64,000 nucleotides of DNA from Methylobacterium symbioticum (GTDB taxonomy: Bacteria > Pseudomonadota > Alphaproteobacteria > Rhizobiales > Beijerinckiaceae): positions 1 through 64,000 of the forward strand of contig NZ_CABFPH010000020.1 in assembly GCF_902141845.1 (NCBI RefSeq), read 5' to 3'. Made by a program: the position numbers and the translations under genes. Below the pieces are notes generated by a model. That model was not told the origin of the DNA, did no database searches, and saw only the letters and a list, made by a program, of their open reading frames with translations. Below, one piece after another: positions 26,407 to 34,996 of this stretch (positions are counted from its first letter, which is position 1; the number at the start of each line of letters is the position of its first letter).

Positions 26407-26853
26407 TCACGGCAGCCGGTCGGCTAGGGCGGCCTTCACCGCCGGGCTGGCCTGAAGGCTGCCGAGCACCTCGAGCGAGGCGATGGTGGCGCGTGCAAGC
26501 TCCGGGGTGACGTCCGGTGCGATGGTGGCGAGGCCGAGCACGCGGATGTCGAGCATCCGCCCTTCTGCGCGGGCCGCTTCGAGGGTGGTCCGGTCGATCC
26601 GCCGCAGGCCGAGCTCGACGCTGCGCCGCGCCACCGATTGCCGGGTCACCTCGGCGTGCCGCTCGATCTGGTTGCGGATCGCCGTCCGGATGAAGTCGCT
26701 GCGGTTGGCGTAGACGCCTTCCGCCACGAGGAGGTCCACATGGCCGAGATCCACGTGGCCGAGATTGATCGTGATCTTCTCGCTGTCGAGCGCTCGCCCG
26801 GCCGGCCGGGCGTGAACCGTCATCTCCGGCGCGATATCGAGCATCTCATCCAT
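26407..26853 (-). CDS. Ribbon-helix-helix (CopG-like) domain protein
   Basis: A 148-residue protein whose first half has a ribbon-helix-helix signature: EKITINLGHVDLGHVDLLV (beta strand and helix 1), then GVYANRSDFIRTAIRNQIERH (helix 2), the DNA-contacting fold of antitoxins and small repressors. The C-terminal half, VSRRSVELGLRRI...ARATIASLEVLGSLQASPAVKAAL, is amphipathic and unknown to me. No toxin gene is beside it. A GTG five codons upstream (26868) is an alternative start. It lies just ahead of the esterase gene, perhaps in one transcript. LGHVDLGHVDL looks like a short local duplication. Confidence 0.72.
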   Translation of the reverse strand: MDEMLDIAPEMTVHARPAGRALDSEKITINLGHVDLGHVDLLVAEGVYANRSDFIRTAIRNQIERHAEVTRQSVARRSVELGLRRIDRTTLEAARAEGRMLDIRVLGLATIAPDVTPELARATIASLEVLGSLQASPAVKAALADRLP

Positions 26854-26948
26854 CCCATCACCATCCACGGGGATGGATATGGGACGGTTATTGTGCGCCG
26901 CAATAGGATCTGGTGCGTCGCAACATCACATCACGCCATCGTGATCGT

Positions 26949-27674
26949 TCAGGTCGGCTCGTCGGTTCCGATATATTCGGACCAGATCGGGCTGCCGCCC
27001 AGGCTCGCCCGGAAGGCGTCGTGCCGGGTCCGCTCCGCATCGGTGAGACGGCTCCGGTATGGGCGTGCGCCGCGCGCGACGGGCCCTGTCTCGGCAATCG
27101 CCGCAGCCCGGGCCGGTTCCGGCGCCGCGACGGCAAGGTCGAATCCGGTCTGCTTGCCGCCCAGCAGCTCGACATAGACTTCCGCCAGGATTTGCGCGTC
27201 GAGAAGCGCCCCGTGCTTGGTGCGCCGGCTCCGGTCGATCCCGTAGCGGTTGCACAGCATGTCGAGGCTGTTGCCGGCACCCGGATGCTTCTTGCGCGCC
27301 AGGATCAGGGTATCGACCACCGCGTCCAGGGCGATCGGCGGCGGCGCGCCGGCTCCGAGCCGGGCATATTCCATGTTGAGGAAGCCCACGTCGAAGGGCG
27401 CGTTGTGGATCACCAGGGTGCCGCCGTCGCAGAAGGCGACGAGATCCGCGACGATCGCTCCGAAGACCGGCTTGTCGGCGAGGAAGGCGTCGGAGAGGCC
27501 GTGCACCGCGAAGGCGTCCGGATGCACCGCGCGCTGCGGGTTCACGTAGGCGTGGTAGGTGCGGCCCGTCTGGACGTGGTTGATCAGTTCGACGCAGCCC
27601 ACCTCGATGAGCCGGTCGCCGTTCTTCGCGTCGGTGCCGGTGGTCTCGGTGTCGAGGACGATCTCGCGCAGCAT
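26949..27674 (-). CDS. dnaQ: DNA polymerase III epsilon subunit (proofreading exonuclease)
   Basis: The 3'-5' editing subunit of the replicase. The 241-residue protein has ExoI IVLDTETTGTDA (residues 5-16), ExoII TLVIHNAPFDVGFLN, and ExoIII-epsilon SRRTKHGALLDAQILAEVY with the catalytic His and Asp. After a Pro/Ala linker it ends DAERTRHDAFRASLGG, the segment that binds the alpha subunit. The order dnaQ-coaE-aroE matches that seen beside the origin in Caulobacter. It lies 54 bp downstream of coaE on the same strand. Confidence 0.96.
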   Translation of the reverse strand: MLREIVLDTETTGTDAKNGDRLIEVGCVELINHVQTGRTYHAYVNPQRAVHPDAFAVHGLSDAFLADKPVFGAIVADLVAFCDGGTLVIHNAPFDVGFLNMEYARLGAGAPPPIALDAVVDTLILARKKHPGAGNSLDMLCNRYGIDRSRRTKHGALLDAQILAEVYVELLGGKQTGFDLAVAAPEPARAAAIAETGPVARGARPYRSRLTDAERTRHDAFRASLGGSPIWSEYIGTDEPT

Positions 27675-27728
27675 GGTGTCTTCCCGGATCCCGAAAGCCG
27701 GCCGAGCTTATCCGATAACCGGCCCCGG

Positions 27729-28358
27729 TTAACCGGCCTGTTCCCCGCCGGTGACGGCTGCGATGACCCGGTCCACCGCAGCCTCGGCCGCCGCGAAGCC
27801 GAGGCTCGTGTCGATCACGAAATCCGCCCGCGCCCGCTTCTCGGCATCGGGCATCTGCTTGGCGAGGATCGCCGCGAGGGCGGCCTCGCTCATGCCGGGC
27901 CGGGCCAGCACGCGGGCGCGCTGGATCTCGGGCGGGGCGGTGACGACGAGGACCGCGTCGCAGCGCCCCGCGCCGCCGGTCTCGTAGAGCAGGGGAATGT
28001 CGAGGAGGACGAGGGGCGCGTCGCTGTGGCGGGCGAGGAAGTCCTGCGCCACCTGGCCGACGAGGGGATGGACGATGGCCTCCAGGCGCGCGAGGGCGTC
28101 GGGCCTGTCGAGCACCGCCGCGCGCAGGGCGGACCGGTCGACGCTGCCGTCCGGCACGAGGGTGCCCGGGAAGGCCGACCCGATCGCCGCCGCGGCAGCG
28201 CCGCCCGGTCCGTACAGCCGATGCACCGCGGCATCGGCGTCGTGGACCGGCACGCCGCGCGCCGCGAACATTGACGCGGTCGCCGATTTGCCCATGCCGA
28301 TCGAGCCGGTGAGTCCGAGCACGAAGGACCGGTGCGGCGGCCGGGAACGGGTCGTCAT
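27729..28358 (-). CDS. coaE: Dephospho-CoA kinase
   Basis: Final step of CoA synthesis: phosphorylates the 3' hydroxyl of dephospho-CoA. The 209-residue P-loop kinase has [17 protein letters not shown] (Walker A), [36 protein letters not shown] and a lid Arg/Lys-rich helix. The ATG overlaps the aroE stop by four bases (ATGA), so translation is coupled. The family start is fixed by the P-loop distance; a long upstream frame overlaps aroE and was rejected. With panC at 2.6 kb, two CoA genes are in this window. Confidence 0.95.
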   Translation of the reverse strand: MTTRSRPPHRSFVLGLTGSIGMGKSATASMFAARGVPVHDADAAVHRLYGPGGAAAAAIGSAFPGTLVPDGSVDRSALRAAVLDRPDALARLEAIVHPLVGQVAQDFLARHSDAPLVLLDIPLLYETGGAGRCDAVLVVTAPPEIQRARVLARPGMSEAALAAILAKQMPDAEKRARADFVIDTSLGFAAAEAAVDRVIAAVTGGEQAG

Positions 28359-29206
28359 CGTCCGGTCAGGTCCGCTTCGATGCGCGCGCGCAATTCCGGC
28401 GTGACCGCGGGACGGACCCCGAACCAGGCCGCGAAGCCCGGCACAGCCTGATGCAGCAGCATGCCGAGCCCGTCGATCGCCGCGAGGCCGCGCGCCCGGG
28501 CCGCGCGCAGGAGGGGCGTCTCCAGCGGCGCATAGACGATATCGGCCACCGCCGCCCGGGAGGGCAGGGGGGTGAGATCGATGTCCAGGGCCGGATGCCC
28601 GACCATGCCGAGGGACGTGGTGTTCACCAGAAGCCCGGTCTCGGGCAGGAGATCCGGGATCTCCGACCACGCCACCGCCTCCGCGATCCCGGGCGCGAGC
28701 GCGGCCACCGCCACCGCCCGCTCGGCACTGCGGTTGGCGACGCGGATGCGGGCGAGGCCGCGCTCGGCGAGTCCGACGACGACGGCGCGGGCGGCGCCCC
28801 CGGCCCCGAGCACCAGGGCGGAGCCGCCAGTCCGCTCCGGCCAGTCGTCACCGAGGCTCTGGTCGAGATGGGCGACGAAGCCCGGCGCATCGGTGTTGTC
28901 GCCGAGGATGCGGCCATCCTGCTCGACGATCAGCGTGTTGACCGCGCCGATCCGCTCCGCGCGCGGGGTCAGCCGATGGGCGAGGGCGTGGGCCGCCTCC
29001 TTGTGCGGGATGGTGACGTTGCCGCCGGCAAATCCGGAGCCGGCTAATTCATCTAGGAAGCCGGCGAAATCGGCCGGCGCGACGTCGATGCGTTCGTAGC
29101 TGCCGGCGATCCCGTGCTCGGCGAGCCAGTGCCCGTGGATCAGCGGCGAGCGCGAATGGGCGATCGGGTGTCCGACGACGAAGGCGCGTCTCATCGCTTG
29201 GCTCAT
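28355..29206 (-). CDS. aroE: Shikimate dehydrogenase
   Basis: NADPH-dependent reduction of 3-dehydroshikimate in aromatic amino acid synthesis. The 283-residue protein has [18 protein letters not shown] (shikimate-binding SxS), [15 protein letters not shown] with catalytic Lys, [16 protein letters not shown] with catalytic Asp, and the nucleotide fold [15 protein letters not shown], then NTTSLGM. The stop overlaps coaE by four bases and the start overlaps the end of the CDF transporter gene by four, so all three are coupled in one operon. Confidence 0.96.
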   Translation of the reverse strand: MSQAMRRAFVVGHPIAHSRSPLIHGHWLAEHGIAGSYERIDVAPADFAGFLDELAGSGFAGGNVTIPHKEAAHALAHRLTPRAERIGAVNTLIVEQDGRILGDNTDAPGFVAHLDQSLGDDWPERTGGSALVLGAGGAARAVVVGLAERGLARIRVANRSAERAVAVAALAPGIAEAVAWSEIPDLLPETGLLVNTTSLGMVGHPALDIDLTPLPSRAAVADIVYAPLETPLLRAARARGLAAIDGLGMLLHQAVPGFAAWFGVRPAVTPELRARIEADLTGR

Positions 29207-30198
29207 ACGGCACAGGCTCCGGTGAGATGGCAGGGCGGCCCGCCCGCTTCCTCGATCTGCACGGTGGCGTGGACGATGCCGAAGCGGCTGCGCAGGTCCT
29301 CGGCCACCGCGATCAGGAAGCGGTTGCCGGGATGGCCCTCCGCCATCACGAGATGGACGGTGAGCGCCGGCTCCGTGGTGCTCATCGGCCAGATATGGAG
29401 GTCGTGGATCTCCACCACGCCGGGCTGGCCGCGCAGGCAGGCGGCCACCTCCTCAGCGGCGATGCCCGGCGGCACCGCGGCGAGCGACATCGCCACGCTG
29501 TCGCGCAGGAGCGCCCAACTCGCCCAGATGATGAGGCCGCCGATGGCGAGGCTGACCAGCGGATCGATCCAGTCGAGCCCGGTGAGCAGGATGGCGAGGC
29601 CGGCGAGCACCACCCCGGCCGAGACCGCCGCGTCGGCCGCCATATGCAGGAAGGCCCCGCGGATGTTGATGTCGCCCTTCGCGCCGGAGGCGAAGAGCCA
29701 GGCGGTGAAGCCGTTGATCAGGATGCCGATGCCCGCAACGACCATCACCGTGATCCCGGCAACGGGCTCGGGATGGACGAGCCGCCAACCCGCCTCCCAC
29801 AGGATGGCGCCGACGGCGACGAGCAGGAACACGGCGTTGAACAGGGCAGCGAGGATCGAGGAGCCGCGAAGCCCGTAGGTGAAGCGCGGGCTCGGCCGCT
29901 GCCGCACCAGGACGGAGGCCACCCAGGCGACGACGAGCCCGAGCACGTCGGAGAGGTTGTGGCCCGCATCGGCCACGAGCGACATGGAATTGCTCGCCCA
30001 GCCATACCCGGCCTCGACCACGACGAAGGCCGTGTTCAGAGCAATGCCGATGGCGAAGGCTCGGCCGAACGTCGCGGGCGCGTGGACGTGGCCGCCCCCG
30101 CCGTGGCTGTGACCATGGCCATGATCCCGGCTGCGACCCCGGTCGTGCCCGTGCCCGGCATGATCATGATCGTGGTGATCGTGGCCGTGATCGTGCAC
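29203..30198 (-). CDS. Cation diffusion facilitator (Zn/Co-type) transporter
   Basis: Inner-membrane proton/metal antiporter. The 331-residue protein opens with a run of His/Asp/Gly (residues 1-42), probably a metal buffer. It has six transmembrane helices, with the ion-site motifs SLVADAGHNLSDV in helix 2 and FLHMAADAAVSAG in helix 5, and a C-terminal metallochaperone-like domain containing EIHDLHIWPM. It resembles the ZitB/CzcD branch. Its position between maf and aroE, overlapping aroE by four bases, is unusual: in Caulobacter maf and aroE are adjacent. This suggests an insertion into a conserved origin-side operon. Confidence 0.93.
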   Translation of the reverse strand: MHDHGHDHHDHDHAGHGHDRGRSRDHGHGHSHGGGGHVHAPATFGRAFAIGIALNTAFVVVEAGYGWASNSMSLVADAGHNLSDVLGLVVAWVASVLVRQRPSPRFTYGLRGSSILAALFNAVFLLVAVGAILWEAGWRLVHPEPVAGITVMVVAGIGILINGFTAWLFASGAKGDINIRGAFLHMAADAAVSAGVVLAGLAILLTGLDWIDPLVSLAIGGLIIWASWALLRDSVAMSLAAVPPGIAAEEVAACLRGQPGVVEIHDLHIWPMSTTEPALTVHLVMAEGHPGNRFLIAVAEDLRSRFGIVHATVQIEEAGGPPCHLTGACAV

Positions 30199-30209
30199 GC
30201 GGGGACCCC

Positions 30210-30830
30210 TCAGAACCGGAGCCAGCCGTCGGCGCGCAGGACCGCCAGCAAGGGCAGCAGCGGCAGGCCGAGGATGGTGCTGTGCTCGCCCGCCACCGTC
30301 TCGAACAGATGGATGCCGAGCCCTTCGAGTTGATAGCCGCCGACGCTCGCGCAGACGCGGTCCGGGCCGGCGCTGGCGAGATAGGCCGCGATCTGCCCCT
30401 CATCGAGCGGACGCATCGTCAGGCTCGCCGTCTCGACGGCGCTGGCGACGATGCGCGGGCCATGCGCCACCGCGAAGGCCGCGTGCAGATGATGGGTGCG
30501 GCCGGCGAGCCGGGCGATCTGGGCCCCGGCGGAGGCGAGGTCGGCCGGCTTGTGGAACAGCGCATCCCCCAAGGCCAGCACTTGGTCGGCGCCGACCACG
30601 ACCCGGTCCGGATGCCGATGCGCCACGGCCAGCGTCTTCGCCTCGGCGAGCCGCCGGGCGAGTTCGGGCGGGGTCGATCCCGCGCAGGCGGCCTCGACGG
30701 CGCGCTCATCGACGCCCGGCGCCTCCGTCTCGACGGGCAGGCCAGCGCCTTCGAGGAGCAGCCGGCGCGTCGGGCTGGTCGAGGCGAGAAGGAGCGGCCG
30801 GGGGCCGAGCCAGGGCGAGAGGGGATCCAT
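30210..30830 (-). CDS. maf: Maf-family nucleotide pyrophosphatase
   Basis: Removes non-canonical or modified nucleoside triphosphates. The 206-residue protein begins near LLLASTSPTRRLLLEGAGLPVE (family motif SxSPxR), has GVDERAVE, the lysine-bearing LAEAKTLAVA, and GADQVLALGDALFHKP in place of the more common GADTVV, then GYQLEGLGIHLFETVAGEHSTILGLPLLPLL. It sits 11 bp upstream of the CDF gene. About 190 bp including a strong hairpin separate it from ppsR. Confidence 0.92.
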   Translation of the reverse strand: MDPLSPWLGPRPLLLASTSPTRRLLLEGAGLPVETEAPGVDERAVEAACAGSTPPELARRLAEAKTLAVAHRHPDRVVVGADQVLALGDALFHKPADLASAGAQIARLAGRTHHLHAAFAVAHGPRIVASAVETASLTMRPLDEGQIAAYLASAGPDRVCASVGGYQLEGLGIHLFETVAGEHSTILGLPLLPLLAVLRADGWLRF

Positions 30831-30884
30831 CGGCCCAGTGTCACGGATCGTCCGCGGCGGGCAAGCGCGATCCCGGAAAACGCG

Positions 30885-30918
30885 AACCCCGCCGTCCGGA
30901 GGGGCGGGCGGCGGGGTT
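30885..30918. terminator. Strong inverted repeat between ppsR and maf
   Basis: AACCCCGCCG and CGGCGGGGTT are perfect 10-base arms around a 14-base loop. It lies in the 194-bp gap between two genes on the minus strand. It could end the ppsR transcript or form a leader structure for maf; without a T-tract the terminator reading is tentative. Confidence 0.5.
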
Positions 30919-31024
30919 GCTGGCGAGGCCGGTACGCGACGTGGCCTCTCTGCGGAGAATGGCAGGCAGCCGTTAGCCAAAGGTCAACGCGGGGTCGCGG
31001 ATGCGCAGCGCCCTCGGACGGCCC

Positions 31025-31855
31025 TCAGACGGCGATGAATTTCAGCCGGTGGTCGCGGTAGAGGTCGAGGATCGCCGCGGCCGTCTCCTCGATGGAGCGG
31101 CGGGTCACGTCGATGGTCGGCCAGCGGTTGCGGGTGAAGAGGCGGCGCGAGGAGGTGATCTCGTCGGCCACCGCCTCGCGGTCGACGTAGAGCGTCGACT
31201 CGTCGGCATTGAGGCTGAGCAGCCGGTTCTGGCGGATCTGCACGATGCGCTCGGGGCTGGCGAACAGGCCGACGATGAGCGGGCGCTTGGCCGCCTCGAG
31301 CGCAGGCGGCAGGGGCACGCCGGGGACGAGGGGCAGGTTCGTGGTCTTGAGCCCGCGATTGGCGAGGTAGATCGAGGTCGGCGTCTTCGAGGTGCGGCTG
31401 ACCCCGAGCAGGATCACGTCGGCCTCCTCCAGATCGTCCGGCAGGTTGCCGTCATCGTGGGCGAGCGTGAAGTTCATCGCGTCGATGCGCTTGAAGTACT
31501 CGGCGTTGAGCATGTGCTGCGCGCCGGGCCGCGCGGTCGTCTGGGCGCCGAGATAGGATTGCAGCAGGGCGTGGACCGGCTGCAGCACCGAGAGGCAGGG
31601 CGAGCCGGTCTCGCGGCAGGCCGTCTCCAGCCGCTCGCCGAGATCGCCGCCGACCAGGGTGTAGAGGACGAGGCCCGGCGCCGCCTTGATCTCCGAGATC
31701 ACCCGCTCGAGCTGCGGCCCCGAGCGCACCAGGGGATAGACATGCTCGATCGCCGAGATGCCCTCGTACTGGGCGGCGGCCGCGCGGCCCACATTGATCA
31801 GCGTCTCGCCGGTGGAATCCGAGACGAGGTGGAGGTGGAAATAGCTGCGGCTCAT
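31025..31855 (-). CDS. ppsR: Pyruvate,phosphate dikinase / PEP synthase regulatory protein (DUF299)
   Basis: Bifunctional ADP-dependent kinase and phosphorylase that switches PEP synthase or PPDK off and on. The 276-residue protein begins [19 protein letters not shown] and carries the P-loop [18 protein letters not shown] (about residues 150-167), then a C-terminal [11 protein letters not shown]. This family (RP001/CC0001) is the usual left neighbour of the alphaproteobacterial origin, with hemE on the right, exactly as here. Upstream in-frame codons are Pro/Ala-rich and were excluded. Confidence 0.94.
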   Translation of the reverse strand: MSRSYFHLHLVSDSTGETLINVGRAAAAQYEGISAIEHVYPLVRSGPQLERVISEIKAAPGLVLYTLVGGDLGERLETACRETGSPCLSVLQPVHALLQSYLGAQTTARPGAQHMLNAEYFKRIDAMNFTLAHDDGNLPDDLEEADVILLGVSRTSKTPTSIYLANRGLKTTNLPLVPGVPLPPALEAAKRPLIVGLFASPERIVQIRQNRLLSLNADESTLYVDREAVADEITSSRRLFTRNRWPTIDVTRRSIEETAAAILDLYRDHRLKFIAV

Positions 31856-31892
31856 CCGGGCGCCTCCGGCCGTGGCGGGGAGCGCGAGGCTC

Positions 31893-31901
31893 TTATCCAC
31901 C
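31893..31901 (+). promoter_or_regulatory. DnaA-box-like 9-mer 1
   Basis: TTATCCACC differs at one position from the consensus TTATCCACA. It lies near the ppsR side of the predicted origin. Confidence 0.6.
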
Positions 31902-31925
31902 GGAGCCGTCAGGGGAGTCGATGAA

Positions 31926-31934
31926 TGTGGATAG
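31926..31934 (-). promoter_or_regulatory. DnaA-box-like 9-mer 2
   Basis: Reverse strand CTATCCACA, one mismatch to consensus. It is in opposite orientation to box 1, 24 bases away. Confidence 0.6.
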
Positions 31935-32123
31935 GATGCCCTGCGGCCAGGGTCCAGCACGGGAGCGGCCGGATCTCTCGACTCCGCCCTCAACAGGTGC
32001 TGCGATGGGACGCACGGAATCCGGGTGCTTGGGAGAATCCGGGACGCGCAGGCGCACGCAGCCGGATCGGCACGCCCAAGGCCCTGTGCGGCCTAGCCTA
32101 TCCGAGACATTAGCGCGAACCTG

Positions 32124-32138
32124 TTAAAGCCCTCTTAA
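32124..32138. promoter_or_regulatory. CtrA-type binding site TTAA-N7-TTAA
   Basis: TTAA-agccctc-TTAA, extended by flanking G and C into an inverted repeat (GTTAA...TTAAC). It matches exactly the full CtrA recognition motif that represses initiation at the Caulobacter origin. TTAA is rare in such GC-rich DNA, so two copies at the exact spacing are notable. Confidence 0.65.
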
Positions 32139-32160
32139 CGTCGACGCGGCGGGGACGGGC

Positions 32161-32169
32161 TGTGGATGC
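32161..32169 (-). promoter_or_regulatory. DnaA-box-like 9-mer 3 (weak)
   Basis: Reverse strand GCATCCACA, two mismatches to TTATCCACA, lying between the CtrA-type site and the AT-rich block. Confidence 0.4.
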
Positions 32170-32337
32170 GGTTGCGGCCCCGCCATCCAACGTCCAAGAG
32201 AAAAAACAGAGTCCTAGATTCTCTCTTCTCTTTAGAGAGGGCCGGTGTGGGGACGGCTCCGCCGCGCCCCCTCCGAAGAGGGACGTGGCCGGGCCGGGCA
32301 GCGGATCCGGGCTTGGCGGGGAGCGCTTGAGGAGCGG

Positions 32338-33408
32338 ATGGTGCAGGGTCAGGGAACCGAGCGCAGGCTGATGCGGGTGCTGGCGGGCGAGCCGCTCTCG
32401 CCGCCGCCGGCCTGGATGATGCGCCAGGCTGGCCGCTACCTGCCGGAATACCGCGCGACGCGGGCCGAGGCCGGCTCCTTCCTCGACCTCTGCTACAGCC
32501 CCGACTTCGCGGTCGAAGTGACGCTGCAGCCGATCCGCCGCTTCGGCTTCGACGCGGCGATCCTATTCTCGGACATCCTCGTGGTGCCGCACGCACTGGG
32601 CCAGGACGTGCGCTTCGTGGAAGGGGAGGGGCCCCGCCTCGATCCGCTCGCCGGACGGCCCGAATTCGAGCGCCTGCGCCACGCCGACGATCCGGCGGTG
32701 TTCACGCATCTCGCCCCCGTCTTCGAGACGGTACGGCGCCTGCGCGCCGAGCTGCCGCCCGAGACGACGCTGCTCGGCTTCTGCGGCGCGCCCTGGACGG
32801 TGGCGAGCTACATGATCGGCGGGCGCGGCACGCCGGACCTCGCCCCGGCCCGGGCGCTCGCCGCATCCGACACCGCCCTCGTCGACGAACTCATCGACCG
32901 GCTGGTCGCGGTGCAGACCGAGTACCTCGTGCGCCAGTTCCAGGCGGGCGCCGACGCGGTGCAGATCTTCGAGTCCCATGCCGGCAGCCTGCCCGAGGCC
33001 ACCGGGCCCGAGGCGGATGCCCTGGCGCGCTGGTCGTTCCGCCCGATCGCCCGGATGATCGAGGGCATCCGCGCCCGGGTGCCGGGCGCGCGGATCATCG
33101 TCTTCGCGCGAGGATCGGGCCTGGAGGGCCATGCCCGCGTCGTGCCGGAGACGGGCGCCGACGCCGTCGGCGTCGACTGGGCGGTCGATCTCGCCGCCCT
33201 GCGGGCCCGTCTGCCGGCGAGCACCGTCACCCAGGGCAACCTCGATCCCGAATTGCTGATCACGGGCGGGCCGGCCCTCGACGCGGCGGTGGACGCGGTG
33301 AAGGCGGCGACGCGCGGCCTGCCGCACATCTTCAACCTCGGCCACGGCATCACGCCGCCGACGCCCGTCGCCCATGTCGAGCGCATGCTCGCGCGGCTGC
33401 GGGCTTGA
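32338..33408 (+). CDS. hemE: Uroporphyrinogen decarboxylase
   Basis: Removes four carboxyl groups from uroporphyrinogen III on the haem (and here perhaps bacteriochlorophyll/cobalamin-linked) tetrapyrrole pathway. The 356-residue protein has [16 protein letters not shown] (substrate-binding Arg residues), [15 protein letters not shown] with the catalytic Asp, [23 protein letters not shown] and [18 protein letters not shown] is six bases before the ATG; an in-frame ATG 93 bases upstream was rejected. It borders the predicted origin and is followed by hemJ after 10 bp. Confidence 0.97.
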   Translation: MVQGQGTERRLMRVLAGEPLSPPPAWMMRQAGRYLPEYRATRAEAGSFLDLCYSPDFAVEVTLQPIRRFGFDAAILFSDILVVPHALGQDVRFVEGEGPRLDPLAGRPEFERLRHADDPAVFTHLAPVFETVRRLRAELPPETTLLGFCGAPWTVASYMIGGRGTPDLAPARALAASDTALVDELIDRLVAVQTEYLVRQFQAGADAVQIFESHAGSLPEATGPEADALARWSFRPIARMIEGIRARVPGARIIVFARGSGLEGHARVVPETGADAVGVDWAVDLAALRARLPASTVTQGNLDPELLITGGPALDAAVDAVKAATRGLPHIFNLGHGITPPTPVAHVERMLARLRA

Positions 33409-33418
33409 GCCGGATCCG

Positions 33419-33850
33419 ATGCTCTACGACTGGATCAAGGCGTTCCACGTCATCGCGCTGATCGCGTGGATGGCGGCGATGCTCTACCTGCCGCGCCTGT
33501 TCGTCTACCATGCCGGCCTGCCGCCGGGCTCGGACGTGCAATCGGCGACCTTCAAGGTGATGGAGCGGCGGCTCCTCAAGGCGATCATGACCCCGGCCAT
33601 GATCGCGACCTGGATCCTCGGCCTGACGCTCGCCTGGATGAGCGGCTATTACGCGAGCCCCTGGCTGCAGGCGAAATTCGTGCTGGTGCTCGCGATGAGC
33701 GGCATGCACGGCTTCCTCGCCCGGGCGGTGAAGGACTTCGCCGCCGACCGGAACACGCGCCAGCCGACCTTCTACCGGGTGGTCAACGAGGTGCCGACGC
33801 TCCTGATGATCGTCATCGTCATCCTCGCCGTGGTGAAGCCGGGACTGTAG
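33419..33850 (+). CDS. hemJ: Protoporphyrinogen oxidase HemJ (UPF0093/CopD-like membrane protein)
   Basis: Oxidises protoporphyrinogen IX, the penultimate haem step, in bacteria without HemG/HemY. The 143-residue protein has four membrane helices. The N-terminal WIKAFHVIALIAWMAAMLYLPRLFVYH carries the conserved His residues, followed by MERRLLKAIMTPAMIATW and the C-terminal NEVPTLLMIVIVILAVVKPG. Adjacency to hemE (10 bp) fits the pathway. In many relatives rho follows; here a repeat element and the convergent bfr gene follow instead. Confidence 0.92.
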   Translation: MLYDWIKAFHVIALIAWMAAMLYLPRLFVYHAGLPPGSDVQSATFKVMERRLLKAIMTPAMIATWILGLTLAWMSGYYASPWLQAKFVLVLAMSGMHGFLARAVKDFAADRNTRQPTFYRVVNEVPTLLMIVIVILAVVKPGL

Positions 33851-33904
33851 ATCCCGGGATTCCCAAGGGACCGAGAGCCGTTCCCGATCGGGACCGACTC
33901 TCGG

Positions 33905-33967
33905 TCCTTGTTCTGGCGCGCTCTCTGTTCGCCGAACCGGAATCCACTTCGGCTTAAGAGCGCTCCA
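33905..33967 (-). repeat. Alphaproteobacterial GAAGTGGA-type intergenic element, copy A
   Basis: On the minus strand: GGAGCGCTCT, then GCCGAAGTGGATTCCGGTTC, GGCGA, AGAGAGCGCG and AACAAGGA in this order. It aligns along about 60 bp with the element at 55.11 kb. Elements with this core (GAAGTGGA-N-CCGGTTCG) are scattered in thousands of copies through Bradyrhizobium, Methylobacterium and relatives, to my knowledge without established function. Confidence 0.75.
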
Positions 33968-33977
33968 AAATCCATTG

Positions 33978-34056
33978 GGTGGGGTGCCGGGGCGAAGCCC
34001 CGGCGTTCAGCCAGGGCTTCGCCCTGGACCCCGCGAAAGGGAGGATCCCTTTCGAG
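33978..34056. terminator. Triple-hairpin repeat between convergent hemJ and bfr
   Basis: Three perfect hairpins in series: GCCGGGGC-GAA-GCCCCGGC (33986-34004), CCAGGGC-TTC-GCCCTGG (34011-34027) and CGAAAGGGA-GGA-TCCCTTTCG (34034-34054). It closes the gap before the bfr stop codon and probably terminates both transcripts. It is the best-preserved copy of the family also found at 11.63, 16.74 and 49.71 kb. Confidence 0.65.
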
Positions 34057-34065
34057 ACCCGAGGA

Positions 34066-34563
34066 TCACTCCTTCTCGGGCGCGATCTGCTCGAGGCCGC
34101 CGATATGGCGCTGGGCGTAGAGCGGCAGGCCGATCTGCTTGATCAGCTCGAGCTGGGTCTCGAGGAAGTCGATATGGCCTTCCTCGTCCTCGGCGAGATC
34201 CTCGAACAGGCGCTTCGAGACGCGGTCGTTGATCGAGTCGCAGTACTTCGCCGCCTCAAGGTAGAGGGCGCGGGCCTCGTTCTCGGCCGCGAGGTCGCAC
34301 TCGATGATCTCCTGCACGGTCTGGCCGATGCGCAGCGGATCGAGTTCCTGCAGGTTCGGGAAGCCGTCGAGGAACAGGATGCGGTCGATGAACTTGTCGG
34401 CGTGGTTCATCTCCTCGATCGATTCCTTGCGCCAGAACTTGGCGAGGTCGACGTAGCCCCAATCGTTGAGGATCCGGAAGTGGAGCCAGTACTGGTTGAC
34501 CGCCGTCAGCTCGCTGCGCAGGCCGCGGTTGAGGTACTCGATGACCTTGGTGTCGCCCTTCAT
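34066..34563 (-). CDS. bfr: Bacterioferritin
   Basis: A 24-subunit haem-containing iron-storage protein. The 165-residue subunit has the ferroxidase ligands and haem Met in [17 protein letters not shown] (Glu51, Met52, His54 in usual numbering), [16 protein letters not shown], and [17 protein letters not shown] with the last Glu/His pair. Length and start are canonical. It lies 47 bp downstream of bfd on the same strand, so storage and release proteins share a transcript. Confidence 0.97.
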   Translation of the reverse strand: MKGDTKVIEYLNRGLRSELTAVNQYWLHFRILNDWGYVDLAKFWRKESIEEMNHADKFIDRILFLDGFPNLQELDPLRIGQTVQEIIECDLAAENEARALYLEAAKYCDSINDRVSKRLFEDLAEDEEGHIDFLETQLELIKQIGLPLYAQRHIGGLEQIAPEKE

Positions 34564-34610
34564 TGCCCCGATCTCTCCGTGAGTCAGACGGAGGAGTCAG
34601 GTGCGATGCA

Positions 34611-34880
34611 TCAGGCGGCCAGCTCCTCGTCCGTAGTTTGGAATTGTTTCAGACTGCAGGCGCTCGCGCAAGATGCGCTGCAAGCATGGGCGTCCGTCGC
34701 TGCCGCATCGGCGAGGGCTTGCCGCACGATCGAGCGGATGGTGCGTGCGCAGCGCCCGCATTTCGGGCTGCAGCCGAGACAGGCATAGACCTGGGCGGGC
34801 GTGCGCGGACAGCCCGGGCCGGGATCGAGGCAGCCGCGTACGGCGCCGTCGGACAATACGTTGCAGGAACAGACGATCAT
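34611..34880 (-). CDS. bfd: Bacterioferritin-associated ferredoxin (BFD-like [2Fe-2S])
   Basis: Delivers electrons to bacterioferritin to release iron. From the ATG of MIVCSCNVLSD the protein has 89 residues, with C-x-C at 4-6 and CSPKCGRC near residue 40 as the [2Fe-2S] ligand set. A C-terminal tail with a second Cys cluster (CSASCASAC) is unusual. The in-frame upstream ATG adds 15 residues and is less likely because the family begins right at the Cys pair. A palindromic operator candidate is about 115 bp upstream. Confidence 0.88.
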   Translation of the reverse strand: MIVCSCNVLSDGAVRGCLDPGPGCPRTPAQVYACLGCSPKCGRCARTIRSIVRQALADAAATDAHACSASCASACSLKQFQTTDEELAA

Positions 34881-34996
34881 GCGAGCCGCAAAACCCTGCT
34901 TCCATCGCGTCGGGCCGCACGACATCGTCCGGCCCTCCTCGGATCGAGGGCTCCCGCTCTGGAAGACGCCCCGGCTCGCGCGCTAGATTAGAATTC

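Larger units (their letters stand above)
31856..32337. other. oriC: Predicted chromosomal replication origin (oriC)
   Basis: A 482-bp gene-free gap between divergent ppsR and hemE, the position of the experimentally defined Caulobacter origin and the proposed Rickettsia origin. It holds three DnaA-box-like 9-mers, one exact CtrA-type site, four GANTC methylation-type sites (31915, 31980, 32209, 32217), and an AT-rich, purine/pyrimidine-skewed stretch (about 32193-32238) suited to unwinding. On the left side follow maf, aroE, coaE and dnaQ, as in Caulobacter. The parS-parAB block lies about 20-25 kb away. dnaA is not in the window. Position and motifs are seen; origin function is inference. 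Confidence 0.75.
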
